From: Psychromonas aquimarina ATCC BAA-1526
GTDB lineage: Bacteria > Pseudomonadota > Gammaproteobacteria > Enterobacterales > Psychromonadaceae
Reading direction: 5' to 3'
NCBI RefSeq assembly: GCF_000428725.1
Contig: NZ_KE386792.1
Coordinates: 116,234-180,233 of the forward strand
Length of the DNA: 64,000 bases
Both the position numbers and the translations under genes were made by a program. Of this stretch, positions 17,507 to 27,258 are shown one piece after another (position 1 is the stretch's first letter; every line of letters begins with the position of its first letter). Under the pieces are notes generated by a model. It searched no databases and was not told the origin of the DNA. It saw only the letters and a program-made list of their open reading frames with translations.

Positions 17507-18901
17507 TTATCCGTGATTGAATCCGGAAGACTCTTCTGAGTTACTGCCATGGACAACCGGGTTCCTGGCAAAAAAGGCGATACAGCGCTGCAGGTCGTTA
17601 ACCAGCAGATCGGCTTGATCGCGGCTGAAGCCGTGACGTACTAGAATACGCATAATGACCAGATCTTCTCGTTTTGGCGGCATCGCATAAGCTGCTATCT
17701 GCCAGCCTCGAGAGCGAATTCTGTCCGACAAATCAAACAGGTTGAAGCCCGGCTCAACACCTTCTTTCAAAGACCAGCTCATAGCAGGAATACCGCCATG
17801 TCCGTCATAGATGATATCGAACATACCTAACTTTTCGATTTCAGCAGAAAGATAATGCGCGGTTTCGTAACAGGCATTATGAATCTTGCGGTAGCCTTCT
17901 TTACCTAAACGTAAAAAGTTATAGTACTGCGCAACAATCTGTCCGCCGGATCGAGAAAAGTTCAGCGCGAAACAGGGCATATCGCCCCCCAGGTAATTGA
18001 CGTGGAAAATCAAATCTTCGTGCAGTGCCGAGGCATCGCGCCATACTATCCAGCCGACTCCTAACGGCGCCAGTCCGAATTTATGACCCGATGCATTGAT
18101 AGACTTAATACGGGGCAGACGAAAATCCCACTCCAGTTCCGGGTCACAAAACGGGGCTACAAATGCGCCGCTGGCACCGTCTACGTGCATAGGAATATCT
18201 AAACCCGTATCTTTCTGCAGTTGATCCAGCGCCTCATGAACCGCCTTAACAGGTTCATACTGGCAGGTAAAGGTAACACCCAGGGTGGGAATAACACCTA
18301 TGGTGTTCTCATCACAGCGCTTGATCACTTCTTCTGCTGTCATAATTAAGCGCCCGCCTTCCATAGGAATCTCACGCAGCTCTACATCCCAATATCTTGC
18401 AAATTTATGCCAGCATACCTGTACCGGGCCGCAGATCAGGTTAGGTTTATCGGTCGGCTTACCCAGCGCTTTCATCTTTTCGCGCCACGCCCACTTTAAT
18501 GCCATGCCGCCGAGCATTGCGGCCTCGCTAGAGCCGGTGGTAGAACAACCTAAAGTATTTTCTGCATCGGGGGAGTTCCAAAGCTCTGCCAGCATATGTG
18601 CGCAGCGCGCTTCAATTTCGGCAGTCTGCGGATATTCATCTTTATCGATCATGTTCTTGTCGACACACTCATCCATCAGCTTGTGAATTTCATCCTCTAT
18701 CCATGTCTGGCAGAACGTCGCCAGATTCTGACGAGAATTACCGTCCATCATTAACTCGTCATGAACCACTTGATAAGCATGGCGAGGGTCATGTTCATTT
18801 TCCGGCATTTTATACTTGGGCATTGATAAAGAAAGGTCGTGTGATGAATAGACATCATCAAGCAGGTCATCTCTAACTGAGTCTTTTGCATGAAGCGGCA
18901 T
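17507..18901 (-). CDS. gadB: Glutamate decarboxylase
   Basis: 464 residues, like E. coli GadA/GadB. It is a PLP-dependent group II decarboxylase converting glutamate to GABA and CO2, consuming a proton and so giving acid resistance. The PLP lysine is K274 in INASGHKFG, and [13 protein letters not shown] carries the cofactor-contacting aspartate. An AGGAG ribosome site precedes the ATG. The GABA antiporter gadC that usually accompanies it is not next to it, so the protein may serve GABA metabolism or work with a distant antiporter. The gene stands alone. Confidence 0.95.
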   Translation of the reverse strand: MPLHAKDSVRDDLLDDVYSSHDLSLSMPKYKMPENEHDPRHAYQVVHDELMMDGNSRQNLATFCQTWIEDEIHKLMDECVDKNMIDKDEYPQTAEIEARCAHMLAELWNSPDAENTLGCSTTGSSEAAMLGGMALKWAWREKMKALGKPTDKPNLICGPVQVCWHKFARYWDVELREIPMEGGRLIMTAEEVIKRCDENTIGVIPTLGVTFTCQYEPVKAVHEALDQLQKDTGLDIPMHVDGASGAFVAPFCDPELEWDFRLPRIKSINASGHKFGLAPLGVGWIVWRDASALHEDLIFHVNYLGGDMPCFALNFSRSGGQIVAQYYNFLRLGKEGYRKIHNACYETAHYLSAEIEKLGMFDIIYDGHGGIPAMSWSLKEGVEPGFNLFDLSDRIRSRGWQIAAYAMPPKREDLVIMRILVRHGFSRDQADLLVNDLQRCIAFFARNPVVHGSNSEESSGFNHG

Positions 18902-19154
18902 TGAGTTTACTCCTGTAAATTTAAGCTAATAACGTATAGCTATTGTTATTAATATCAACGAGGTAAAAATAGAACATAAAAATTAACTCTACTCTTTTTC
19001 TTTATAAATTCATTGAGTATGTCCACAAATACAGCAATATATTAGACGGCACAGGCAATCAGTCAAAATAACATCAACAACAATAACCGGCCTGCATATG
19101 TAAATCGTCAGGGCCTTTAGTTTGGATTTTTCAGAAAAACATTAAGATTAAAGA

Positions 19155-19174
19155 GCAGTTCCGGACGGAACTGC
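19155..19174 (-). terminator. Stem-loop downstream of the GGDEF-EAL gene
   Basis: Perfect 8-bp arms GCAGTTCC / GGAACTGC around a 4-nt loop, 40 nt after the stop of the minus-strand GGDEF-EAL gene, followed on that strand by a weak T-rich tract. Nothing else stands out in the 18902-19213 gap except an AT-rich stretch before gadB that probably contains its promoter. Confidence 0.55.
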
Positions 19175-19213
19175 ATTAAGGTATGACCCGGCTTGTTCTA
19201 CTACAAGTTCGAT

Positions 19214-20995
19214 TTAGCCGTTACTCACTTCATAGAGCACAAAATTCCGGGGACAAGTACTGCTGTATGATGCTAAGTAATTATCCATTTTATCAAACGG
19301 GATTGGTTTACTGAAAAAATAACCCTGGGCATAATCACAATCGAGCTTTTCTAAGTACTCAAGCTGCTTTTCTGTTTCTACACCTTCAGCTATTACTTTT
19401 AAATTCAGCCCGTGCGCCATAGCTACCGCTGCTTTTATCAATGTCTGGTCTGATGGAGAAGTCGTTATGTCATCAACAAAGCTTTTATCAATTTTCAGCA
19501 CATTAAATGGAAATTTTCGTAAATAGCTAAGTGAAGAATAACCCGTACCAAAATCGTCCATCGCAATATTCACGCCTAGTTCACTTAATCTTTTAAGCGC
19601 ATCCTCAATATACTGCCCGCCCATCAGTACACCTTCTGTGATCTCTAATTCCAAGCAGCTCCCTGAAGAAAAGTGTTTTTTAACAGTATTTTCAATATAG
19701 TCGATTAGATTTGGATCTCTAAACTGACGCGGCGATAAGTTGACCGCAACAGTTAGGTCCGGATCATATTTTTGCTGCCATTCTGCTGTATCGCGCATCG
19801 CTTCGTTTAAAACAAATTCCCCTAACTGCACAATTAAACTATTCTGCTCGGCGATGGGAATAAATTCAGCAGGAGAGACATTACCTAATACAGGATTACA
19901 CCAGCGCAGGAGAGCTTCTGTTCCGGTAAATTTATTAGTACTAATATTAATTTTAGGTTGATAGTAGACAGTAAACTCATTTCGCTCAAGGGCGCCGTGT
20001 ATTTCGTTTTCCAAATTTAGTCTACGCGACATTTCTGCATTCATTTTATCTGTAAAATAAGAATAAGTATTTCGCCCGGCCTCTTTAGACTGATACATAG
20101 CAGAATCAGAATTACAAAGCAGTGTCGTCCCAAGTTCACCATCATCTGGAAACATCGATGCTCCAATACTGACAGTCAAGGTTAATTCGCGATTGTCAAT
20201 AATGTATGGAATTCTAAATTGACTGACCAGTTTTTCAGCTATCATGCTTACTGTAGAAGCCTCCGAAATGCCGCCTAAAATAACAACAAACTCATCTCCT
20301 CCAAGCCTGGCGACCGTATCATAACTGCGAACTTCAGCAGATATACGCCCAGCCGCCTGACGTAAAATATCATCTCCAGCTTTATGACCAAGGGTATCAT
20401 TCACTTTTTTAAAGTAATCTATGTCAAGAAACAAAACGGCGACTTTGTTATTTTTACGTTTAGCTTCGTCAATAAGCTGGGTTAGGCGTTCGAGCATTAA
20501 AATTCGATTAGGTAAACCAGTTAACCCGTCAAATAAAGCCTGTTTTCTGAGCTTCTTCTCTGAAATTTTACGCTTGTCATATTCATAGCGTAAACGTTCG
20601 TTGATATTTTCTAGTTGTTTAGTGCGTTTCTGCACACGCATATCAAGCTGAGCATTTAAAGATTTAAGTTCTTTTTCTGTTTGTTCAAGCTTAATGACAC
20701 TCGGCAGCCATAGGTAAAAACCAATTGCCACGAATAACAGGCCGAATAAGGTTCCAACTACTTTCTCTAGAAACGCTTCAATTTCAGTATCACCAATGAC
20801 TACCAAATGATTCAATTGTGGGAAATTATCCGTAATATCGATCAACATACCGAAAAAAAGCAGGCAAAAGCCAGTTAAGATATATTTAGAACCCGGCAGC
20901 TGAAGAGCACTTTTAACCCCCATGTTGTAGGTTAATACCCATAAGATGATGCCGGCAAATACGGCACCAAAAGATTCCATTATAATATCACTCAT
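19214..20995 (-). CDS. Membrane GGDEF-EAL cyclic-di-GMP protein
   Basis: 593 residues. Three hydrophobic segments (about residues 5-25, 38-55 and 78-98) are followed by a coiled-coil linker (about 100-150), a GGDEF domain with intact GGDEF at 232-236 and an EAL domain with EALLR at 360-364 and DDFGTGYSSL. Both catalytic signatures are complete, so it may make cyclic-di-GMP, degrade it, or both. The N-terminal part is a small membrane sensor of unknown input. It lies 15 kb from the c-di-GMP-regulated cellulose operon and could feed it, but that is inference. Confidence 0.92.
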   Translation of the reverse strand: MSDIIMESFGAVFAGIILWVLTYNMGVKSALQLPGSKYILTGFCLLFFGMLIDITDNFPQLNHLVVIGDTEIEAFLEKVVGTLFGLLFVAIGFYLWLPSVIKLEQTEKELKSLNAQLDMRVQKRTKQLENINERLRYEYDKRKISEKKLRKQALFDGLTGLPNRILMLERLTQLIDEAKRKNNKVAVLFLDIDYFKKVNDTLGHKAGDDILRQAAGRISAEVRSYDTVARLGGDEFVVILGGISEASTVSMIAEKLVSQFRIPYIIDNRELTLTVSIGASMFPDDGELGTTLLCNSDSAMYQSKEAGRNTYSYFTDKMNAEMSRRLNLENEIHGALERNEFTVYYQPKINISTNKFTGTEALLRWCNPVLGNVSPAEFIPIAEQNSLIVQLGEFVLNEAMRDTAEWQQKYDPDLTVAVNLSPRQFRDPNLIDYIENTVKKHFSSGSCLELEITEGVLMGGQYIEDALKRLSELGVNIAMDDFGTGYSSLSYLRKFPFNVLKIDKSFVDDITTSPSDQTLIKAAVAMAHGLNLKVIAEGVETEKQLEYLEKLDCDYAQGYFFSKPIPFDKMDNYLASYSSTCPRNFVLYEVSNG

Positions 20996-21435
20996 AACTC
21001 ACCCCTTATAAGGAATGTAAGTAAGACGACAAGACAGCCGAACTTTTGAAGAATACAGACATCAGCCAGACTTCACGCATATAGGCATCACCTGTTGAGG
21101 TAATATCAGGCCCGGCCGTTTGCTTTAGTAAACGAATAAAATACTGACACCATGTTTACATATTAGGCTCGATCCTGAATATAACTATTACCCCCTATTA
21201 CACCACCCTATATTGAGTATGGTTATTGCCCTCTGTTTTATCTCCTGCCGCCTCATCAGTGCGTTATACCTTGCTCTGCACTCTTCATATAACAAGATCC
21301 ATAACAAGTGACCACTATTGTTATATCGGCAGTTCGGTGCAGGGCTGGATTAATATCTGGTCAACGGCTACTTTCGGCAATATTTCCGCTGGGAAGGATA
21401 ACGTCTGAATAACACTTTTTAGAAAGGATGAATTG

Positions 21436-21511
21436 AAAAAAACTGAGCACCAAACCTTTTTATATCATATCACCATGATTATTAAGGATATGATAAAAGC
21501 TCCCAGCTTCT
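21436..21511 (+). repeat. Interspersed nested-palindrome repeat, copy B
   Basis: Shares CCAAACCTTTTT and the inner stem TATCATATC (21463-21471) / GATATGATA (21487-21495) with copy A; the outer arms have decayed. It lies in the 527-bp gap 20996-21522, whose remainder shows no credible gene or other structure. Confidence 0.75.
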
Positions 21512-21522
21512 CGTCAACAACA

Positions 21523-22407
21523 TTAGGCGGCACTTCCCTTCGGCGTCATATTAAAGTGACGCTTAAATTCCCGGCTGAATTGAGAGGTACTGGTATAACC
21601 TACAGAATGAGCGGCGTCATTCACACGCCGCCCTTCCAGTTGAATCAACTCTTTGGCTTTGTTTAAACGCACTTTCTTTAAATACTGCAGAGGCGATTCT
21701 AAGGTCACTTTACGAAAGGCTGAATGAAACGCTGATATGCTCATATTGGCTTCCTCTGCCAGGTGCTGAACCGTTAATCCATCAGCATAAGAGCGGTGCA
21801 TTTTATTCAACGCTTTAGCCACTCTTGCGTACTGCCCGTCATGATGCGCCAGATTAAATAAAACATGCCCTTCAGACCCCGTAAGTACTCGATACACAAT
21901 CTCATTTAATAAAGACTCGCCTAATATTTTCGTATCCAGCTCACTATGCAGTGCGAGCATCAGCCGTTTGCAGCTGTCCAGCATATCATCGGCCATTTTT
22001 ACCGAGGTTAACCCAAATCCCTCCTGATTTGAGCTGCAGGGTGCTTGAAAACCCGCACCTTCAAGCTCATTCACTAAGCGGTGCAGTAAAGTTGAATCAA
22101 CATTAATACTTAAACCCAATAACGGTTCATTCTCTTCAGGAAAGGCTTCGCATTCTAACGGCATGGGAACACCAACAACCAGATAATCATCCGGCCCGTA
22201 ATTCACAGGCTGACTACCAATATGAATTTGTTTACGCCCTCGCCCCAGCACAATAATGCCCGACTGATAAACAAAAGGCTGACGCTGATTGCCTTTGCTG
22301 CTGCGGTAAAAACACAAACCGGGAACCGCCGTTTCTTTTATCCCCTCAAGATCGTTGAGGTTATAACGATCCGCATAGATCTGCATTAAATCACCCAGTG
22401 ACTTCAT
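21523..22407 (-). CDS. yqhC: AraC-family activator YqhC
   Basis: 294 residues. N-terminal AraC_N-type sensing domain (about 20-180), C-terminal pair of HTH motifs (about 195-290) with LTVQHLAEEANMSISAFHSAFR and NDAAHSVGYTSTSQFSREFKRHF. It lies divergent to yqhD with 189 bp between starts, the same arrangement as in E. coli, where YqhC activates yqhD in response to reactive aldehydes such as glyoxal. The gene symbol depends on that pairing; by itself the protein is a typical member of the subfamily. Confidence 0.85.
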   Translation of the reverse strand: MKSLGDLMQIYADRYNLNDLEGIKETAVPGLCFYRSSKGNQRQPFVYQSGIIVLGRGRKQIHIGSQPVNYGPDDYLVVGVPMPLECEAFPEENEPLLGLSINVDSTLLHRLVNELEGAGFQAPCSSNQEGFGLTSVKMADDMLDSCKRLMLALHSELDTKILGESLLNEIVYRVLTGSEGHVLFNLAHHDGQYARVAKALNKMHRSYADGLTVQHLAEEANMSISAFHSAFRKVTLESPLQYLKKVRLNKAKELIQLEGRRVNDAAHSVGYTSTSQFSREFKRHFNMTPKGSAA

Positions 22408-22596
22408 TTGTTATTCCTTAATTATACTCAGATTACATCTGCCTGAGTCTGCTTTGAAAAATACAACTAATTGTAGAAATAGGCAATAAAAATAGATTAA
22501 TCCACCTTTTTAAAGCCGACCCACAGGACTAATATGCACTTATTAAAATTACAGACTCTGATATATATATCCTTTACCAAGAAATGAGGTCAAACA

Positions 22597-23745
22597 ATGA
22601 AATTCTCTTACGTTAATCCGACACAAATCCATTTCGGCCAGGGGCAAATCGCTGCAGTTGCAGCATCTATCCCGAAAGATCAAAAAGTCTTGATGATTTA
22701 CGGCGGCGGTTCAATTAAAAAAAATGGTGTTTATGAGCAGGTAACGGCGGCACTATCAGATCATTCCTGGATTGAATTTTCAGGTGTTGAACCAAACCCG
22801 ACGGTTGAGACATTAGATAAAGCCGTGGCTATCGCAAAAGCAGAAAACATAGGTTACATCCTTGCTGTTGGCGGCGGCTCTGTGATTGACGGTTCAAAAT
22901 ACGTGGCGGCGGCCGCAAAGTATGATGGTAACGGCTGGGATATCCTGCTTGGTAAACATACTGTAACGGAAGCTGTTCCAATTGGTGCAGTTTTAACACT
23001 GCCGGCAACAGGCTCTGAATCAAACTCCGGCGCAGTGATCACCCAACAATCAACACAGACAAAACTCCCCTTCATGACACCTATGGTGCAGCCGAAGTTT
23101 GCAGTTCTTGACCCTGATTCAATGAAAACATTACCAGAACGACAGTTAATCAACGGCTTAGTTGATGCATGGGTGCATACCTGTGAGCAGTACCTGACTA
23201 CGCCTGTCGGTGCTATGGTGCAGGACGGCTACGCTGAAACCCTGCTTCGCAACCTGCTGACGCTTGCCGCTCAATACGACAATCGTGATAATAATGAGTG
23301 GCGTTCAAACCTGATGTGGACAGCAAATCAAGCCTTAAACGGTTTAATTGGTGCAGGTGTTCCTCAAGACTGGGCAACGCATATGATCGGCCATGAATTA
23401 ACAGCTCTTTACCATGTTGACCACGCTCGCTCTTTATCTATTATTCAACCATCACTGCTTCGCAACCAGATTGAAGCAAAACGTGCGAAGCTGGAACAAT
23501 TAGGTAAAAACGTATTTGCTTTAGAAGCATCTGACGATTTGGCAGAGCGCACTATTATTGAAATAGAAACCTTCTACCACAGCTTAAAATCACCAACTCA
23601 ATTAACTGAACATGGTGATGATAAAGCAGCTGCGATTAACGCCGTTATTAAACAGCTTGAAGCGCACGGCATGGCAGCATTAGGTGAAAACCAGAAAATC
23701 ACGCTTGAGGTATCACATCAAATTCTTGAAGATGCAGTTAAGTAA
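22597..23745 (+). CDS. yqhD: NADPH-dependent aldehyde reductase YqhD
   Basis: 382 residues of the iron-containing alcohol dehydrogenase family. It reduces short-chain and toxic aldehydes with NADPH. GGGSVIDGSK (92-101) is the nucleotide-binding loop, and D190, H194, H262 and H276 match the metal ligands of E. coli YqhD (D194, H198, H267, H281). A GAGGT ribosome site precedes the ATG. Divergent from its likely activator yqhC. Confidence 0.94.
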   Translation: MKFSYVNPTQIHFGQGQIAAVAASIPKDQKVLMIYGGGSIKKNGVYEQVTAALSDHSWIEFSGVEPNPTVETLDKAVAIAKAENIGYILAVGGGSVIDGSKYVAAAAKYDGNGWDILLGKHTVTEAVPIGAVLTLPATGSESNSGAVITQQSTQTKLPFMTPMVQPKFAVLDPDSMKTLPERQLINGLVDAWVHTCEQYLTTPVGAMVQDGYAETLLRNLLTLAAQYDNRDNNEWRSNLMWTANQALNGLIGAGVPQDWATHMIGHELTALYHVDHARSLSIIQPSLLRNQIEAKRAKLEQLGKNVFALEASDDLAERTIIEIETFYHSLKSPTQLTEHGDDKAAAINAVIKQLEAHGMAALGENQKITLEVSHQILEDAVK

Positions 23746-23786
23746 CAGCATTACGTAAAGGCTCAGGAGTTACGTCGGAAACCTAT

Positions 23787-23826
23787 AAGGAAATACCTGC
23801 ACAGTTAATCTGCCAAGTATTTCCTT
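23787..23826 (+). terminator. Hairpin downstream of yqhD
   Basis: AAGGAAATAC and GTATTTCCTT form a 10-bp stem with a 20-nt loop 41 nt after the yqhD stop. The following tract is C-rich, not T-rich, so termination is uncertain. Confidence 0.4.
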
Positions 23827-23864
23827 TCCCCCCCTTCTCAATCAGCACCGTTTTACAGCATTGA

Positions 23865-24077
23865 AAAACCTGCAGGTCCTTGCTTCCGAACTGCTGGCGT
23901 TTTTAAATCCCAAATATTCCTAGGGTTAAAGATTAAAAATGCAGAGCTAGACCGCAATAATTAGTTAAATAATCAGTAGTTATGCAGCAATATTTGCCAT
24001 AGCAGCAGGTTATATGTAAATCTGCAGCTGCTTAGAATCAAACAGGTATTTAGCTTAAGCGACAATAAAGAATTCAG
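23865..24077 (+). pseudogene. Decayed copy of the upstream region and 5' end of the AraC gene at 32.7 kb
   Basis: The stretch matches 32503-32726 over its whole length: shared blocks include CAGAGCTAG, TTTGCCATAGCA, ATGTAAATCTGCAGC, AATCAAACAGGTATTTAGCT and GCGACAATAAAGAATTCAG. Identity ends at codon 8 of the AraC gene, and the TTG start codon is altered here. The remaining gene body is missing and interspersed repeat copy C follows immediately. It is a truncated duplicate. Confidence 0.88.
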
Positions 24078-24080
24078 GGA

Positions 24081-24147
24081 AAAACGGCCCCCAAGACCTT
24101 TTTCACCATGATTTTTAAAGATATGATGAATAGATCTCCTCGACTTT
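24081..24147 (+). repeat. Interspersed nested-palindrome repeat, copy C
   Basis: Shares CCAAGACCTTTTTCA, ATGATTTTTAAAGATATGAT and CTCGACTTT with the family. One inner arm is deleted, so the inner stem cannot form. It abuts the decayed AraC fragment and lies 5' of the CHAT gene. Confidence 0.75.
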
Positions 24148-24320
24148 CATGGCTATTGAGTTTCCATTTTCAATTACTATTTCTCTGTTTGCCGGCTATC
24201 CCATAATCAAGCTACCGGGAGCGCAATGAGAGCAAGCAGCCAGTTCAAATCAACCTGACTGGTTATTTATTCTTTCTATACCCTATACTCCGTCAAGAAA
24301 CTAGAAACACCGGTGAACAT

Positions 24321-26807
24321 ATGAAATATAAGAACAGACTGAATCGACTTATTCTCTCCCTTGCTGTCATCAGCCTGCTGCAGGGCTGCGCAATGTCCAA
24401 AATTACAACGGTACATTACGAAGTTCAAAGCGGAAGAAACGAGAAAGCTGTAAAGCTCTTTGAACAAGAGATCGGATCCTATGAAAACTGGGTACCGGAA
24501 GATAAGTTCATGGAAAACCCCGCGCACGTATGGGGACTGATTGACGTCTGCAATTCTTATTACGAGCTTGGAAACATGTCCAAGGCCGAAGAGTGTGCTG
24601 AAGCTTATGCGGAACTCTTTTTAGAAAAAATACCTGAAACTGAAAAAGGGTCATGGAACCGCAACTATTTTGAATTCCGTTACCACAGGATGCTCCTGTC
24701 TCTTTACTTAGAGCTGGGGAATTATGAAAAAGCCCGCTACCATGCGGAAAAAGGCATTGAACTTTACATCACAGAAATTGGACGCCTTACACTAACAATG
24801 ACAGGCAGCATCAACAGCCAAGCCAGCTTTATGGCAAACGCCGCGATTGCGTTTGCAAAAACTGGAAATCAAAAGCGGGCAAAAGAGTTACTTGCCGACA
24901 TCCCTGCTATAAACAGATGGAAAAGCATAGATACTGCAGCGACTAAAAAGCAGAAAAATGCTCATCAGGCTCGAGGGTACATTGCAATTGGTGACTACGA
25001 GAATGCCAGAACAGCACTAGAAAGTGATCTAGGCATAGCCTCATATATTCCACGAAGTATTATATTTATCCAGTCGCTGGGGCTGTCGGAAGTTTTAGGA
25101 ACGGGCGAAGAGTTGACAGATCCGCTCAACCTGGATGAGTTGTTTTTAACCTCTAAAATGTACCTTCATACGGGCGAATATGAAAAAGCAAAAATCGGTT
25201 ACGATGCCTTGCTCAACAACTCTCATAAAGTATCAGGCATGGGTCCTTCCCGTGAATCGCTCGACCTGAGCAAGCGTCCGAGTTTTTATTATGTCCTTTT
25301 TCATGACCGGGGCAAAATAGCGCTGCACGACGGCGACCAAGAACTGGCGGTATCTTCTTTCAGACAGGCCTTGGATATCATCGAGAAGCAGCGGGCAACT
25401 ATCCACACGGAAAGTTCCAAAATAGGATTTGTGGGAAACAAGCAGGATGTCTATCGGGATATGACGGCCCTGTTAATTGAAATGGGCCGCTTTGAAGAGG
25501 CCTTCGCCATAGCCGAGCGGGCCAAGGCTCGAGCCCTGGTGGATATGCTGGCTTCAAAGAGTGATTTAAACGGTGGGGAGCGTGCTGACACGAAAGAGCT
25601 CACCGGGCTACTCCGGGAGGTGGATGACCTGGAGCTCAAAGCGCAGCTTGTTGTCACGGGAAATAAAGCTGAACAGCAGTCAGCACAACGAAGCGTAGAA
25701 CTGAAGCAAAAACAGATCCTGCAGACAGATCCTGAATTCTCATCCCTTGTTGCAGTAAGCCCCCCGGATGTGAAAGCCATTCAGGCCCTGCTTGCCGAAA
25801 ACGAAACGATGATCGAATACTACGGCGATGAAACCGAGCTCTTTGCCTTTGTGGTCAGCAGCAGCCAGATCCGAGGCGTAAAGCTGGGGCCCGTTGATAT
25901 CAAAGAAAAGGTATCCAGGTTCCGCACCTGGATTCAGGCTCCTCCGGCAGAAGTCCGAGGCCTCAAGCTCAGCAAACCCAAAGCGCCGGTTTCCCATGAA
26001 AAAAAAACGGGTGAAGAGCTTTACAATGCTCTCATCGCCCCGCTTTCTAAATACATTAAAAATGCAAACCTCACCATAGTTCCTCACGGTGCCCTGCACT
26101 ACCTGCCGTTCAACGCCCTCTCCGACGGCAGCACATACCTCATTGATCACTACCGCATCAGGGTCCTGCCCAGCGCCAGTGTCATGCCATTCCTGAAAAA
26201 TAAAAAGCAGAATTATCAGGGCAAACTACTCGCACTCGGGAACCCGGATCTGGACAACCCCGCCCTCGACCTTCCCGGAGCGGAAGAAGAATCCCGGGCC
26301 ATCACCAGAATGGTTCCCAAAGCCAGCCTCTACACTGGGAAACAGGCCACCGAAACCTTAGCCAAAGCAGAAGGAAGCCGTTACAAGTACGTTCACTTTG
26401 CTCTGCACGGGACCTTTGACGCGGAAAAACCTCTGACGTCGGGTCTTCTCCTAGCCTCAGACGCACAAAACGACGGCATCCTGACCGTTGCAGAACTTTA
26501 CACTATGAATATCCCGGCAGATCTGGTCACATTGTCGGCCTGTGAAACAGCTCTGGGAAAAATCGCCAACGGAGATGACGTGGTGGGCTTTACCCGGGGA
26601 TTCCTCTATGCCGGAACTCAGTCCATTGTATCCACTCTCTGGAAGGTGGATGACCAGGCCACATCAATACTGATCCAGAAGTTTTACCGGGAACTTGAGA
26701 AAACCGATAAACGCCGCGCCCTGAGAAATGCTCAGCGTTATGTAAAAGATAAGATCAATGACCACCCGTATTACTGGGCAGCCTTCCAACTGACTGGGAA
26801 TATATAG
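24321..26807 (+). CDS. TPR-CHAT domain lipoprotein
   Basis: 828 residues. Lipoprotein signal peptide with lipobox LLQGC (C23), a long alpha-helical region of TPR-like repeats (about 50-430, for example YELGNMSKAEECAEAYAELF and LHTGEYEKAKIGYDALL), a coiled-coil stretch (about 430-490), and a C-terminal CHAT caspase-like protease domain (about 560-828). The catalytic pair is present: H696 in HFALHG and C741 in LSACETA. CHAT proteins are caspase relatives whose known bacterial members cut specific partners. No partner gene is adjacent. The second half is richer in G+C than the flanks, and repeat copies lie on both sides, which suggests transfer. Substrate unknown. Confidence 0.88.
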   Translation: MKYKNRLNRLILSLAVISLLQGCAMSKITTVHYEVQSGRNEKAVKLFEQEIGSYENWVPEDKFMENPAHVWGLIDVCNSYYELGNMSKAEECAEAYAELFLEKIPETEKGSWNRNYFEFRYHRMLLSLYLELGNYEKARYHAEKGIELYITEIGRLTLTMTGSINSQASFMANAAIAFAKTGNQKRAKELLADIPAINRWKSIDTAATKKQKNAHQARGYIAIGDYENARTALESDLGIASYIPRSIIFIQSLGLSEVLGTGEELTDPLNLDELFLTSKMYLHTGEYEKAKIGYDALLNNSHKVSGMGPSRESLDLSKRPSFYYVLFHDRGKIALHDGDQELAVSSFRQALDIIEKQRATIHTESSKIGFVGNKQDVYRDMTALLIEMGRFEEAFAIAERAKARALVDMLASKSDLNGGERADTKELTGLLREVDDLELKAQLVVTGNKAEQQSAQRSVELKQKQILQTDPEFSSLVAVSPPDVKAIQALLAENETMIEYYGDETELFAFVVSSSQIRGVKLGPVDIKEKVSRFRTWIQAPPAEVRGLKLSKPKAPVSHEKKTGEELYNALIAPLSKYIKNANLTIVPHGALHYLPFNALSDGSTYLIDHYRIRVLPSASVMPFLKNKKQNYQGKLLALGNPDLDNPALDLPGAEEESRAITRMVPKASLYTGKQATETLAKAEGSRYKYVHFALHGTFDAEKPLTSGLLLASDAQNDGILTVAELYTMNIPADLVTLSACETALGKIANGDDVVGFTRGFLYAGTQSIVSTLWKVDDQATSILIQKFYRELEKTDKRRALRNAQRYVKDKINDHPYYWAAFQLTGNI

Positions 26808-26848
26808 AAAAAGCGTCTGCCCTGTCAGGATAAAAAGGCGAAACAAAG

Positions 26849-26921
26849 AATAATCGGGACACCAAAATATTTTTTCATACCTTCATGATTTTTAAATATA
26901 TGACAAGTGTACCCGACTTTA
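26849..26921 (+). repeat. Interspersed nested-palindrome repeat, copy D
   Basis: Outer arms TCGGGACAC (26854-) and GTGTACCCGA (to 26916) pair with one bulged base. It contains ATGATTTTTAAATATATGA and CCCGACTTTA. It lies 3' of the CHAT gene, mirroring copy C on its 5' side. Confidence 0.78.
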
Positions 26922-26979
26922 CTTCAATAACTATCGGCGGCTGCATCAGCCCCGTAGAGCATCAAGGTAGACTTATCAA

Positions 26980-27246
26980 TTAAAGAATATGCTTGTTTAA
27001 GAATTCTTGAGCAGCTTCTGCAATAGCTTTGTCTTCGATAAAATAAAATTTATAAAAGGCAGGACCCCCAAACATTTTCATCATATCCCATTGATTTTTA
27101 AAGACATGATAAATATCTCCGAAATAAAAAACTGGGTGCCCAGCCTTTTTTGGGTATTTAAACATTTCCCTTAAACCATAAGCGACGAATAAAACAGATG
27201 ATGAATGAGCCATTTTCTTAGCGAATAAGTTAACGACTGCATTCAT
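26980..27246 (-). CDS. Small hypothetical ORF interrupted by repeat copy E
   Basis: 88 codons beginning 12 nt after the POT transporter stop. Residues about 36-63 (GHPVFYFGDIYHVFKNQW and onward) are simply the translation of interspersed repeat copy E. The flanks, MNAVVNLFAKKMAHSSS and FIEDKAIAEAAQEFLNKHIL, look like protein. The repeat therefore inserted in frame into a small gene, or the whole frame is fortuitous. No family is recognised. If expressed, it would be in one transcript with the transporter. Confidence 0.35.
   Translation of the reverse strand: MNAVVNLFAKKMAHSSSVLFVAYGLREMFKYPKKAGHPVFYFGDIYHVFKNQWDMMKMFGGPAFYKFYFIEDKAIAEAAQEFLNKHIL
27057..27125 (+). repeat. Interspersed nested-palindrome repeat, copy E
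   Basis: Shares ACCCCCAAAC, TTTTCATCATATCCCA and GATTTTTAAAGACATGATAAAT with copies A and F. It lies inside the small ORF 26980-27246 and is only 135 bp from copy D. Confidence 0.8.
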
Positions 27247-27258
27247 AGCTGCGGTAAC

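Noticed and set aside
17507-18901. Complete GAD acid-resistance system
   Set aside because: Only the decarboxylase is present; the permease at 51.6 kb is 33 kb away and linked to an M20 hydrolase, so I do not assign it as GadC.
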